From NCBI RefSeq assembly GCF_034258515.1, contig NZ_CP139438.1, positions 3,596,001 to 3,660,000 on the forward strand: a DNA stretch of 64,000 nucleotides. The letters are read 5' to 3'. Below the pieces are notes generated by a model. The model was not told the origin of the DNA and did no database searches. It saw nothing but the letters and a program-made list of their open reading frames with translations. Made by a program: the position numbers and the translations under genes. Positions 40,260 to 48,119 of the stretch are shown piece by piece. Position 1 is the first letter of the stretch. Each line of letters begins with the position of its first letter. This stretch comes from Pseudarthrobacter oxydans. Lineage in GTDB: Bacteria; Actinomycetota; Actinomycetes; Actinomycetales; Micrococcaceae.

Positions 40260-42358
40260 TTGATCAATCCGCCACAGCGCAGCGCGGCCGCCACGCCGCC
40301 GGAGGTGCCGCCCCCGGGGGCGTCCAGCGCATCGCCCTGGTGGGCGTCCACGGCTTCGGCGAACAACACCTCGCCAACCTCGCCAGGCTCGAACAGGCCG
40401 GCACCGTGGAACTCGTCGCCGTCGCGGACCCCAACCCGCCGGCCCCTGGACGGCTCGCTGAATCCGTAACTGTCTTCGACAGCCTGGCCCAACTGCTGGC
40501 AGCAGACCCCGGCGTCGACGTCGTCATTCTCGCCACCCCCATCCAGACCCATGCTCCCCTGGCCCTCGCAGCCCTGTCAGCGGGCACGGACGTCTATGTG
40601 GAAAAGCCGCCGGTGGCCTCGCTGGCCCAGTTCCGGGAAGTGCTGGCAGCAGCCGAAACCGCGGGACGCCTGGTCCAGGTGGGCTTCCAAAGCCTCGGCT
40701 CCCACGCGCTTCCCGCCATCCGGGCGCACGTCGCATCAGGCGGCATCGGTGACATCCTCGGCGTGAGCGCAAGGGGCGAATGGGTGCGCAGCAAGGCGTA
40801 CTTCAAGCGCTCCCGCTGGGCCGGAAAGCGCAACCTGGACGGCACCGACGTGGTGGACGGGGTGGCAACCAACGCCCTGGCCCACGCCGTGGCCACGGCG
40901 CTCCACCTGGCCGGGGCGCACACCCTGGCGGACGTGGAATCGGTGGAGACGGACCTGTACCGGGCACACGATACCGAGAGCGACGACACCTCCGTCCTCC
41001 GCGTGCGCACCGCCGGCGGAACCACCGTCACCTGCGGGCTGACGCTGTGCGCGCCGGAGCAGCAGAACCCGTCCGTGACGGTGCACGGCACCCAGGGCGA
41101 AATCACCTTCTTCTACACCGAGGACCAGGTGGTCTTCAGCACCGCGGACGGCGAGCGCCGGGAGACGTTCGGCCGTACGGACCTGCTGGAGAACCTGTTG
41201 GCCGCGCGCTCCACGGGCACGCCGCTGCTGTGTTCGCTGGCGGACACCGGCGCCTTCACTACAGTGCTGGAAGCCATCCGGACGACCCCGGCGCCGCAGC
41301 CCATCCCGCCGGAACATGTCACCTGGGAGGGCGAAGGCGACGACGCCCACCCCGTGGTTCACGGCGTCGCAGCCGTCATCGAAAGGGCCCTCAAGGCCCA
41401 GGCCACCTTCGCCGAGCTGGGTGTTCGCTGGGCCCGGGACCTGCCGCCGGCCCGCACGCTCACTGTGGACCGCAAGCCCGTTGCCGGGTACCAGGACGGC
41501 AGCCGGATCCGGGCAGTGTCCTCGCCCCGCCCCTACCTGCATCCCGTCCGGACCCTGGCGGGCACGGTGGTGACGGACCACCAGCCGCTTGACCACGTGT
41601 GGCATCTCGGCGTCGGGGTGGCGCTGCAGGACGTGGACGGCATCAACTTCTGGGGCGGCCGTACCTATACCCGTGAAGCCGGCCAGTACGTCTGGCGCCC
41701 GGACCACGGCAGCATCACGGTCCGGGACACCCTCGTCGAAGAAACAGCTGCCCGGACGGGCGGACGGGACGGGAAGCTACAGGAACTCCTGGGCTGGAAC
41801 GGTCCCGACGGCGCGCCGGTGCTCGTCGAGGAGCGCACCTGGACCTGGTCCGGCGTCAGCCCGTCCATCTGGCGAATGTCCCTGGACTTCGCCCTCTCCC
41901 CCGCGGGCGGCCAGCCCGTCAGCCTCGGCAGCCCCGGCTCCAACGGCCGCCTTGAAGGCGGCTACGGCGGGTTCTTCTGGCGGCTGCCCGCGTGTGAGGC
42001 CGCCACCGTATGGACGTCCGCCGGCTCCGGCGAGTCCGGGGTGCACGGTTCAGTGACGCCCTGGCTCGCCTGGGCCGGAAAGTTCGACGGCGGCGCGCCA
42101 GTCGGCGGGGCATCAGGCGCCGGGGCACCCGCCGGCAGCGCCACGCTCGTCTTCGTCGCCGCCGAGGGCTCCACCGACCCCTGGTTCGTCCGCGTGGACG
42201 GCTACCCGGGCGTCGGCCAATCCCTCGCCTGGGACACCCCGGTCATCGCCGAACCGGGCCGTCCGGTCCAGCGCAGCATCACCGTTTTCGTAGCCGACGG
42301 GATCCTGGGCACCACCGACATCGAAGCACTCATCAACCAGCAGGGGAACCGTTCATGA
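40256..42358 (+). CDS. Gfo/Idh/MocA oxidoreductase fused to a DUF6807 (PmoA-like) domain
   Basis: A 700-residue two-domain protein. Residues 1 to about 400 are an NAD(P)-dependent oxidoreductase (IALVGVHGFGEQHL, AVADPNPP, VYVEKPPVASL) closely related to the free-standing protein at 20948. Residues about 422-700 are DUF6807: RPYLHPVRTLAGTVVTDHQPLDHVWHLGVGVALQDVDGINFWGGRTY. That His/Asp-rich opening is the family hallmark. The fold is expected to be a beta-sandwich of unknown activity. Start and stop overlap both neighbours as ATGA. The link join near residue 410 is Arg/Pro-rich. Confidence 0.85.
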   Translation: MIDQSATAQRGRHAAGGAAPGGVQRIALVGVHGFGEQHLANLARLEQAGTVELVAVADPNPPAPGRLAESVTVFDSLAQLLAADPGVDVVILATPIQTHAPLALAALSAGTDVYVEKPPVASLAQFREVLAAAETAGRLVQVGFQSLGSHALPAIRAHVASGGIGDILGVSARGEWVRSKAYFKRSRWAGKRNLDGTDVVDGVATNALAHAVATALHLAGAHTLADVESVETDLYRAHDTESDDTSVLRVRTAGGTTVTCGLTLCAPEQQNPSVTVHGTQGEITFFYTEDQVVFSTADGERRETFGRTDLLENLLAARSTGTPLLCSLADTGAFTTVLEAIRTTPAPQPIPPEHVTWEGEGDDAHPVVHGVAAVIERALKAQATFAELGVRWARDLPPARTLTVDRKPVAGYQDGSRIRAVSSPRPYLHPVRTLAGTVVTDHQPLDHVWHLGVGVALQDVDGINFWGGRTYTREAGQYVWRPDHGSITVRDTLVEETAARTGGRDGKLQELLGWNGPDGAPVLVEERTWTWSGVSPSIWRMSLDFALSPAGGQPVSLGSPGSNGRLEGGYGGFFWRLPACEAATVWTSAGSGESGVHGSVTPWLAWAGKFDGGAPVGGASGAGAPAGSATLVFVAAEGSTDPWFVRVDGYPGVGQSLAWDTPVIAEPGRPVQRSITVFVADGILGTTDIEALINQQGNRS

Positions 42359-43524
42359 GCCAGACCACAGCCGACAAAACGCTGCATTCGGGCAGGACGG
42401 CCCCGGCCTCCGCGGCGGACCGCGCCATCAAACGCCGGCGCGTGCTGGACATCCTTGACGCCAAAGGGCGGGAATCCCTGCTCCTGACCACCAACACCGC
42501 GCTGACGTGGTACCTGGACGGCAGCCGGGTGCACATCAGCCTGGCCGGCGATCCGATCGCCGCCCTTCTCGTGGACCGCGAGGGCGACCACCTCGTCACC
42601 TTCAACAATGAGGCCGGCCGGATCGCCGCCGAGGAGCTGCCGGCCGGCGTCGCCCTGCACTCCGTGCCCTGGTACGGCAACCTGCACGAGGCCGCTGCCG
42701 CCGTCGGACGTACTGCCTCGGCTGGAACTGGCCCGGGTGGAACTGCCGCCCAAGGCGGCACAGCCGGGCGTGGCACAGCGCCGCTGGCCGAAGCCGACGT
42801 GGCGTCGGAGCTGCGCGCCGCACGCCAGCAGCTGCTCCCGGCCGAGAGCACCCGCTATGCCCGGCTCAGCGCCGAGGTTGCCGTGATCATGACGGACGTC
42901 CTCTCCACGGCCCGGCCGGAGACCACGGAGTTCGAGCTGGTGTCCGCCTTGGCCGGCCGGGTTGTCGCCGCCGGCGCGGAGCCCCTGGTCCTGCTGTGCA
43001 ACGGCAGCAGCCGCAGCGGGTTCCGGCACCCGCTGGCCACGCACTCGCCCCTGGGCCGCCGCGCGATGGCCGTCGTCTGCGCCCGTCGGGACGGCCTGGT
43101 TGCCAACATCACCCGCTGGGTAAGGTTCGACGCCGGCACGGCGGAAGAGCGCGACGCCGAGGCACGCATCGCCGCAGTGGAAGCAGACATCTTCGACGCC
43201 ACGGTCCCCGGAGCACGGCTGGACCGGATCTTCGCCGAGATCCAGGCCTCCTACGCCCGGCACGGCTTCGGCGCGGACCAATGGGAGCAGCACCACCAGG
43301 GCGGTCCCGCCGGCTACGCGGGCCGTGACCCCCGGGTTACGGCCGCCGCGACGGACACAGTGGTCCTGGACCAGGCCTTCACCTGGAACCCGTCCGGGCC
43401 CGGCGTCAAGATCGAGGACACGGTCCAGCTCACCGCAACGGGCCTGCGGGTCCTCACCGTCGACCCCCGCTGGCCCTCGACGGCGGTCAACGGACTGGAG
43501 CGGCCGGCCACCCTCCAGCTCTAG
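42355..43524 (+). CDS. M24 (creatinase/aminopeptidase P-like) family protein with missing metal ligands
   Basis: A 389-residue pita-bread-fold protein. The N-terminal creatinase-like domain spans residues 25-165, with an Ala/Gly/Thr linker near 121-145. The catalytic domain starts RYARLSAEVAVIMTDVL. Metal-dependent M24 enzymes use Asp, Asp, His, Glu and Glu. Here the second Asp position is Asn (VANITR, about 251), the first has no clear Asp, and FTIEPG is FTWNPS (about 342-347). His (HH 313-314) and the last Glu (KIEDTVQLT, 354) remain. It is probably a non-peptidase member, like creatinase, or a binding protein. Confidence 0.75.
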   Translation: MSQTTADKTLHSGRTAPASAADRAIKRRRVLDILDAKGRESLLLTTNTALTWYLDGSRVHISLAGDPIAALLVDREGDHLVTFNNEAGRIAAEELPAGVALHSVPWYGNLHEAAAAVGRTASAGTGPGGTAAQGGTAGRGTAPLAEADVASELRAARQQLLPAESTRYARLSAEVAVIMTDVLSTARPETTEFELVSALAGRVVAAGAEPLVLLCNGSSRSGFRHPLATHSPLGRRAMAVVCARRDGLVANITRWVRFDAGTAEERDAEARIAAVEADIFDATVPGARLDRIFAEIQASYARHGFGADQWEQHHQGGPAGYAGRDPRVTAAATDTVVLDQAFTWNPSGPGVKIEDTVQLTATGLRVLTVDPRWPSTAVNGLERPATLQL

Positions 43525-43526
43525 CC

Positions 43527-43644
43527 ACAACGCTCGCTCAGTTCCTGCGGCAAAACCCGAAACGCTCTATCAGTTGAAGCTGTATTACCGGCAACAACTG
43601 ATAGAGCGTTTCGGTTAAACCGACATTCAGTGAGAGAGCGTTGT
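43527..43644. repeat. Nested inverted-repeat element between convergent genes
   Basis: A perfect 20-bp inverted repeat (43557-43576 / 43595-43614) with an 18-nt spacer is flanked by imperfect outer arms (ACAACGCTCNCTCA at 43527 and 43644). Four copies of a unit like AACGCTCNNTCAGTT are present, two in each direction. It fills the whole gap between the M24 gene and the KGSADH gene. It may serve as a bidirectional terminator or be a small repeat element. Confidence 0.8.
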
Positions 43645-45095
43645 CAGGGAAGTACGAGTTCCCCGTCGACCCGGCGCGGGATGCCCAGCGGGTTGCTTTC
43701 GTGCAGGGCCGGGTGCAGCACCGTTTCGGGCGCATCCTGGTAGGCAACCGGACGCTGGAAGCGGCGGACCGCCGTCGCGCCCACCGAGGTGAACAGCGAG
43801 GTGGTGGCCGGGTAGGGGCCGCCGTGCTGCTGTGCCCAGTTGACGGCCACACCGGTGGGCCAGCCGTCGAAGAGGACGCGGCCGGCCAGCTCGGACAACT
43901 GGCCCACAAGGCCGGACACGTCCTCGCCCGGCTGGGCGTGCACGGTGGCGGTGAGGCTGCCCGGCACCTTGGCCAGGACCGCGGACAGCTCCTCCTGGCC
44001 CGAGTACTCGATCAGCATGGTGGTGGGGCCGAAGCACTCTTCCAGCAGCTCCCCGGGGCGCTCCAGGACCTTTGCCGCCGAGGTGGAAAAGACCACGGGT
44101 GCGGCGCCGTCGGACACTGCGTCCTGGGCCACGGTGCCGCTGACCACCTTCACGCCCTCCACGGACGCGAAGCTGCGCAGGCCGTCCGGGTAGGCCTCCG
44201 CAATCCGGCTGGTGAGCATGCCCAGGGCAGGCTTGTCCTTGCTGGCCGCCGCCACTTTCGCGGCAAAGTCAGTTCCAGCCGGGATGAACACCAGGCCGGG
44301 CTTAGTGCAGAACTGTCCGGCGCCCAGGGTGAAGGATCCTGCGAGCCCGGCAGCGAGCTGGTCCGGGCGTTGCGCCAGGGCTGCCTCCGTGACCACTACC
44401 GGGTTGAGGCTGCCCAGTTCGCCGTAGAACGGGATGGGATCGGGGCGGGACGTGGCCAGGTCGAAGAGGGCGCGGCCGCCGGGGATGGACCCTGTGAAGC
44501 CCACGGCCTTGATGGCGGGGTCCTGGACCAGCGCTGTTCCCACTTCGCGGCCGCTCACCAGGGCGAACAGGCCGTCCGGAGCGCCCGCGCCGCGCAGCGC
44601 CTCTGCCACAATCTCCGCCGTCCGTTCCGACAGCCGGAGGTGGCCCGAGTGCGCCTTGACGATCACGGAGCAGCCCACGGCCAGGGCCGAGGCAGTGTCG
44701 CCGCCGGCAACCGAGAAGGCGAACGGGAAGTTGGAGGCGGAGAAGACCGCAACCGGTCCGATGGGCCGCAGGATGCGCCGCAGGTCCGGCTTGGGCGGGG
44801 TGGAGTCCGGATCCGCGTGGTCGATGATGGCCTCAAGGTAAGAGCCCTCGGTGATCACCCGGGCGAACAGGCGCAGCTGGCCGGTGGTGCGGGCCACTTC
44901 GCCGGTGAGGCGGGCGGCGCCCAGGCTGGTCTCGGAATCCGCGATCTCGACGAGCTCGGCGGCGTTGGCGTCCAAAGCATCGGCCACAGCGTTGAGCCAG
45001 GCCGCGCGCCGGGCATCCGAGGCAGCCGCGGAAGCTTTCGCTCCCTTCGTGGCCGCGGCCGTGAGCTCGGTAAGGGAAAGGGTTGCAGTAGTCAC
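43644..45095 (-). CDS. 2-oxoglutarate semialdehyde dehydrogenase (KGSADH) family
   Basis: A 483-residue aldehyde dehydrogenase in the 2,5-dioxovalerate dehydrogenase group. Cofactor segment FSASNFPFAFSVAGGDTASALAVGCSVIVKAH is diagnostic for this NADP-linked subfamily. The catalytic Glu is in YGELGSLNP and the Cys in GAGQFCTKPG (about residue 263). The C-terminal AVNWAQQHGGPYPATT is also typical. It would convert 2-oxoglutarate semialdehyde to 2-oxoglutarate, the last step of the uronate pathway. It is the last gene of its operon. Confidence 0.9.
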   Translation of the reverse strand: MTTATLSLTELTAAATKGAKASAAASDARRAAWLNAVADALDANAAELVEIADSETSLGAARLTGEVARTTGQLRLFARVITEGSYLEAIIDHADPDSTPPKPDLRRILRPIGPVAVFSASNFPFAFSVAGGDTASALAVGCSVIVKAHSGHLRLSERTAEIVAEALRGAGAPDGLFALVSGREVGTALVQDPAIKAVGFTGSIPGGRALFDLATSRPDPIPFYGELGSLNPVVVTEAALAQRPDQLAAGLAGSFTLGAGQFCTKPGLVFIPAGTDFAAKVAAASKDKPALGMLTSRIAEAYPDGLRSFASVEGVKVVSGTVAQDAVSDGAAPVVFSTSAAKVLERPGELLEECFGPTTMLIEYSGQEELSAVLAKVPGSLTATVHAQPGEDVSGLVGQLSELAGRVLFDGWPTGVAVNWAQQHGGPYPATTSLFTSVGATAVRRFQRPVAYQDAPETVLHPALHESNPLGIPRRVDGELVLP

Positions 45096-45115
45096 TGGGA
45101 TCCTGTTCGTCGTGA

Positions 45116-46225
45116 TTAGGTCTGCGGGTTGTCAGTGAACCGGAAGCCCAGCCCCGGCTGGTCCGTGAGCGTCACCCGGCTGTTGCTGAACCGGACCGGC
45201 GACGGGCCGGCCAGGATCCCCAACTGTTCGAAGGATGCCTCTTCGACGTCCTCCACCATGGTGGGCTCCGCCAGGGTCAGGGCCAGCTGCCCGGACAGTT
45301 CGGGCAGCAGGTGCGGCATGACCCTGATGCTGTTGGTCCGTGCCAGCTCAACGATCCGCCGGAACGGGGTAATGCCGCCCACCCGGACGATGTTGGGCTG
45401 GATGATGTCCACCGCTTCCGCCTCAATGAAATCGCGGAACCGGTAGACGGTGTGCAGGTTTTCGCCAAGGGCAATCGGCACCGGTGAATGCTTGCGGAGC
45501 CGCCGGTACGCCCAGAGATCGTCCGCGCGGATGGGTTCCTCGAGCCACTCCAGCCCGAATTCGGACAGGACGTCGAGGGCGCGGAAGGTGGCGGGCAGGT
45601 CCCACCGCTGGTTGGCGTCGATCATGAGCTTCCGGTCCGGCCCCAGCACGGAGCGGACCGCGGCAACACGTTCGGCGTCCTCGCGGAGGTCCGGTTTGCC
45701 CACCTTGATCTTCACTGCCTGGTGCCCGGCCGCGACCCAGCGTTCGGCCTGAGCCACCAGCTCGTCAAGTGTGTAGTGCAGGTTCACCCCGGAGCCGTAG
45801 ACCTCGGCAGACTCCTGCCGCTGGCCGAGGTATCCGGTGACGGAGGTTCCGGCGCGGGAGGCCTGCAGGTCCCAGAGGGCAAGGTCCACCCCGGCCATCG
45901 CGATGGTGGTCAGTCCCCCGCCGCCGGCCTCATGCAGCCGTTTCCACAGCGCGTCCCACACCACCTCGGGGTTGGCCGGCAAGCCGGCGACGAAAGGCGC
46001 AATGTCATGGTCCAGCAGTGCCTTAACCGCCTGGGGGCCGATGGTGGGCGTCCAGGAGAAACCGTGCCCCGCGCCGCCGTCGTCCGTATGGATCTCCGTG
46101 ACGATCACATGGTTTTCCGGTGCCTCCACGCCCCAGCTGCGGCGCAGCGGAACCGTGATGAGGCGGGTGGTGAGGCCCGTGATGCGCGGTGCGGTGCGCA
46201 CCGCTTCGGCGGCCGGGGCGCCCAT
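45116..46225 (-). CDS. Enolase-superfamily dehydratase/cycloisomerase (MR/MLE type)
   Basis: A 369-residue mandelate-racemase-type protein. Catalytic Lys pair KIK is at 172-174. Metal ligands are Asp203 (MIDANQRW), Glu229-230 (WLEEP) and Glu255 (ALGEN), with general base/acid His305 (MPHLLPE). These residues fit sugar-acid dehydratases and galactarolactone cycloisomerases. Between KdgD and a dehydrogenase, the parsimonious role is to form 3-deoxy-2-keto-hexarate from galactaro-lactone or galactarate. The exact reaction is not decided by sequence. It overlaps kdgD by one base (TGATG). Confidence 0.78.
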   Translation of the reverse strand: MGAPAAEAVRTAPRITGLTTRLITVPLRRSWGVEAPENHVIVTEIHTDDGGAGHGFSWTPTIGPQAVKALLDHDIAPFVAGLPANPEVVWDALWKRLHEAGGGGLTTIAMAGVDLALWDLQASRAGTSVTGYLGQRQESAEVYGSGVNLHYTLDELVAQAERWVAAGHQAVKIKVGKPDLREDAERVAAVRSVLGPDRKLMIDANQRWDLPATFRALDVLSEFGLEWLEEPIRADDLWAYRRLRKHSPVPIALGENLHTVYRFRDFIEAEAVDIIQPNIVRVGGITPFRRIVELARTNSIRVMPHLLPELSGQLALTLAEPTMVEDVEEASFEQLGILAGPSPVRFSNSRVTLTDQPGLGFRFTDNPQT

Positions 46226-47130
46226 CAGCGGCCGGCCAACTCGTAGCCCCTGGCGAGGATGGCCTTCAGCTGGACCAACTGCTCCTCGGCGGGGTCGACC
46301 AGGGGCGGGCGCACGGGGCCCACCGGCAGGCCGCCCAGGCGCAGGCCTGCCTTGATCAGCGAAACGCCGAAGCCCGGAGTCTGGTCACGGAGCCGAACCA
46401 GCGGCGCGTAGAAGCCCTCCAGCAGGGCGTTCCGGCGGTCCTCGTCGCCCGCTTCGTAGGCGTCGTAGTAGGCCGTGGCGATTTCCGGCGCCATGGCGAA
46501 CGCGGCGGACGAGTACAGCGGGATCCCCAGTCCGCGGTAGGCGCCCTGGGTCAGTTCGGCGGTCAGCAGCCCGTTGAAGAACGCAAAGTCCCGGCGTCCC
46601 GTGGCGCGGACCGCGGACACAATTTCCTGGGCCAGGCCAACGTCGCCGAGCCCGTCCTTGAAGCCGATGACCTTGGGGTTGGCGGCCAGCCTGGTCATGG
46701 ATGCGGCCGTGAACCTGGCGTTGCCGCGGTGGTACACGATGACCGGCAGGCTGCTGGCGTTGGCCACGGCCTCGACATAGGCCACCAGACCGTCCGTGGG
46801 GCCGGTGACCAGGTACGGCGGCAGCACCAGGAGCGCGTCCGCGCCTGCTTCTTCGGCAGCGCGGGCGGCGGCGAGGGCATGGCCCAGGGGTCCGCCGGCT
46901 CCTGCTACTACCGGCACCTTTCCGGCAACAACCTCGACGGCTGCAGCCACTACGATGCGGACCTCGTCGATGCTGAGGGCGTGGAATTCGCCGGTGCCGC
47001 AGGCGGGGAAGACGCCGCCCGGCCCGAACGGAAGCCGCGAGCTGATGTGTTCTTTGAGCAGTTCCACGTCGACGGCACCAACGGCTGTGAACGGGGTGAC
47101 GGGGAAGAACAGTACGCCGTCGAATTTCAT
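46225..47130 (-). CDS. kdgD: 5-dehydro-4-deoxyglucarate dehydratase (KdgD)
   Basis: A 301-residue DHDPS-superfamily aldolase-fold enzyme that dehydrates and decarboxylates 5-dehydro-4-deoxyglucarate to 2-oxoglutarate semialdehyde. FDGVLFFPVTPF at the start is the KdgD signature. The Schiff-base Lys is in VIGFKDGLGD, the Tyr in VIVYHRGN, and PACGTGEF is the carboxylate-binding loop. The ATG at 47130 overlaps the preceding gene as ATGA. Confidence 0.9.
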   Translation of the reverse strand: MKFDGVLFFPVTPFTAVGAVDVELLKEHISSRLPFGPGGVFPACGTGEFHALSIDEVRIVVAAAVEVVAGKVPVVAGAGGPLGHALAAARAAEEAGADALLVLPPYLVTGPTDGLVAYVEAVANASSLPVIVYHRGNARFTAASMTRLAANPKVIGFKDGLGDVGLAQEIVSAVRATGRRDFAFFNGLLTAELTQGAYRGLGIPLYSSAAFAMAPEIATAYYDAYEAGDEDRRNALLEGFYAPLVRLRDQTPGFGVSLIKAGLRLGGLPVGPVRPPLVDPAEEQLVQLKAILARGYELAGR

Positions 47131-48092
47131 GGTGTCTCCTTGGCTCCGCCGCCGGTGCTGACCAGCGCGGAGTTCTCGTCGTTGAGGGTGGAACGGGACT
47201 TGAGTTCTGTGCGCCAACTGCGCGCGGGGTGCCAGCCCAGGAGTTCCTGTGCTTTGGCGATGGAGAAGGCCGGGCTGCTGCCGGTGAGCCCTGCGCTGAG
47301 GACTTCGCTTCCGGGCAGGAATTTTGGCATCAGTTCGGCCAGGGGCGCGGTGGCGAGGGCGTCAGCGGCTCCGACGAAGAAGGTTTCCCCGTTGGGGATG
47401 AACGGCATCCTTTCCAGCAGCAGGTCGAGGAAGTCCGCCACGTCCCGGGCGTCCACGTAGTTGAACAGGGCGGGTGCGGAGAGGGCGGGGTCGGCCAGCC
47501 GTTCCACAAGGGTGTGGCCCTGCTGGGTGGGCGCGTCGTCCCACTCCTCCGGGGAGATCACGTAGCAGGGGCGGAACGCCGCGTAGCGGATCTTTTCGCC
47601 CTGGGCTGCCGCGAAGGCCTGGACGGTCTGCTCCGCGATGAGCTTGGAGAGCGCGTACGCGTTCCACGGCTTCGGCGGGGTCCGCTCATCCAGCGGGAAC
47701 GACGGCGGCAGCCAGCCCGCAGGTGCGCCGTAGCCCAGCACGGTGGGGCTGCTGGCGGTGACGATCTTCGGCACGCCCACTTCCGTCGCGGCGCTGACCA
47801 CGGCGAAGGCGAGGCGTGTGTTCGTAGCGAAGATGACGTCCTCGGGCGCGCTGAAAGGCACCGCGATCGCAGCGAGGTGGATGACGGCGTCGGGCGTGGT
47901 TTCCCGGAGGAGGCGCGGCGCCTCGCCCGGCGCCAGGAGGTCGGCGGTTTCCTGCACCACCCCGGCGGGAAGCTGGTCCGCCGGGACGGCGTCGCGGTCC
48001 ACGGAGATGACCTGGTGGCCTTTGCCGGCCAGCCCCGCCACCACGCTGCGTCCCAGCCGGCCGGAGCCGCCGGTGACAAAGATCCTGCTCAT
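47127..48092 (-). CDS. NAD-dependent epimerase/dehydratase family protein, candidate uronate dehydrogenase
   Basis: A 321-residue extended short-chain dehydrogenase. IFVTGGSGRLGRSVV binds NAD, followed by DAVIHLAAIAVP, ASSPTVLGYG and YALSKL (active-site Tyr-Lys). In its operon it is the only good candidate for oxidising galacturonate to galactaro-lactone. Known bacterial uronate dehydrogenases are shorter (about 265 residues) and this one is distant, so the role is an inference. It lies 27 nt after the oxidoreductase gene and overlaps kdgD. Confidence 0.65.
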   Translation of the reverse strand: MSRIFVTGGSGRLGRSVVAGLAGKGHQVISVDRDAVPADQLPAGVVQETADLLAPGEAPRLLRETTPDAVIHLAAIAVPFSAPEDVIFATNTRLAFAVVSAATEVGVPKIVTASSPTVLGYGAPAGWLPPSFPLDERTPPKPWNAYALSKLIAEQTVQAFAAAQGEKIRYAAFRPCYVISPEEWDDAPTQQGHTLVERLADPALSAPALFNYVDARDVADFLDLLLERMPFIPNGETFFVGAADALATAPLAELMPKFLPGSEVLSAGLTGSSPAFSIAKAQELLGWHPARSWRTELKSRSTLNDENSALVSTGGGAKETP

Positions 48093-48119
48093 GGTTGTTC
48101 CTTCAGGTTCTCGGGCCGG

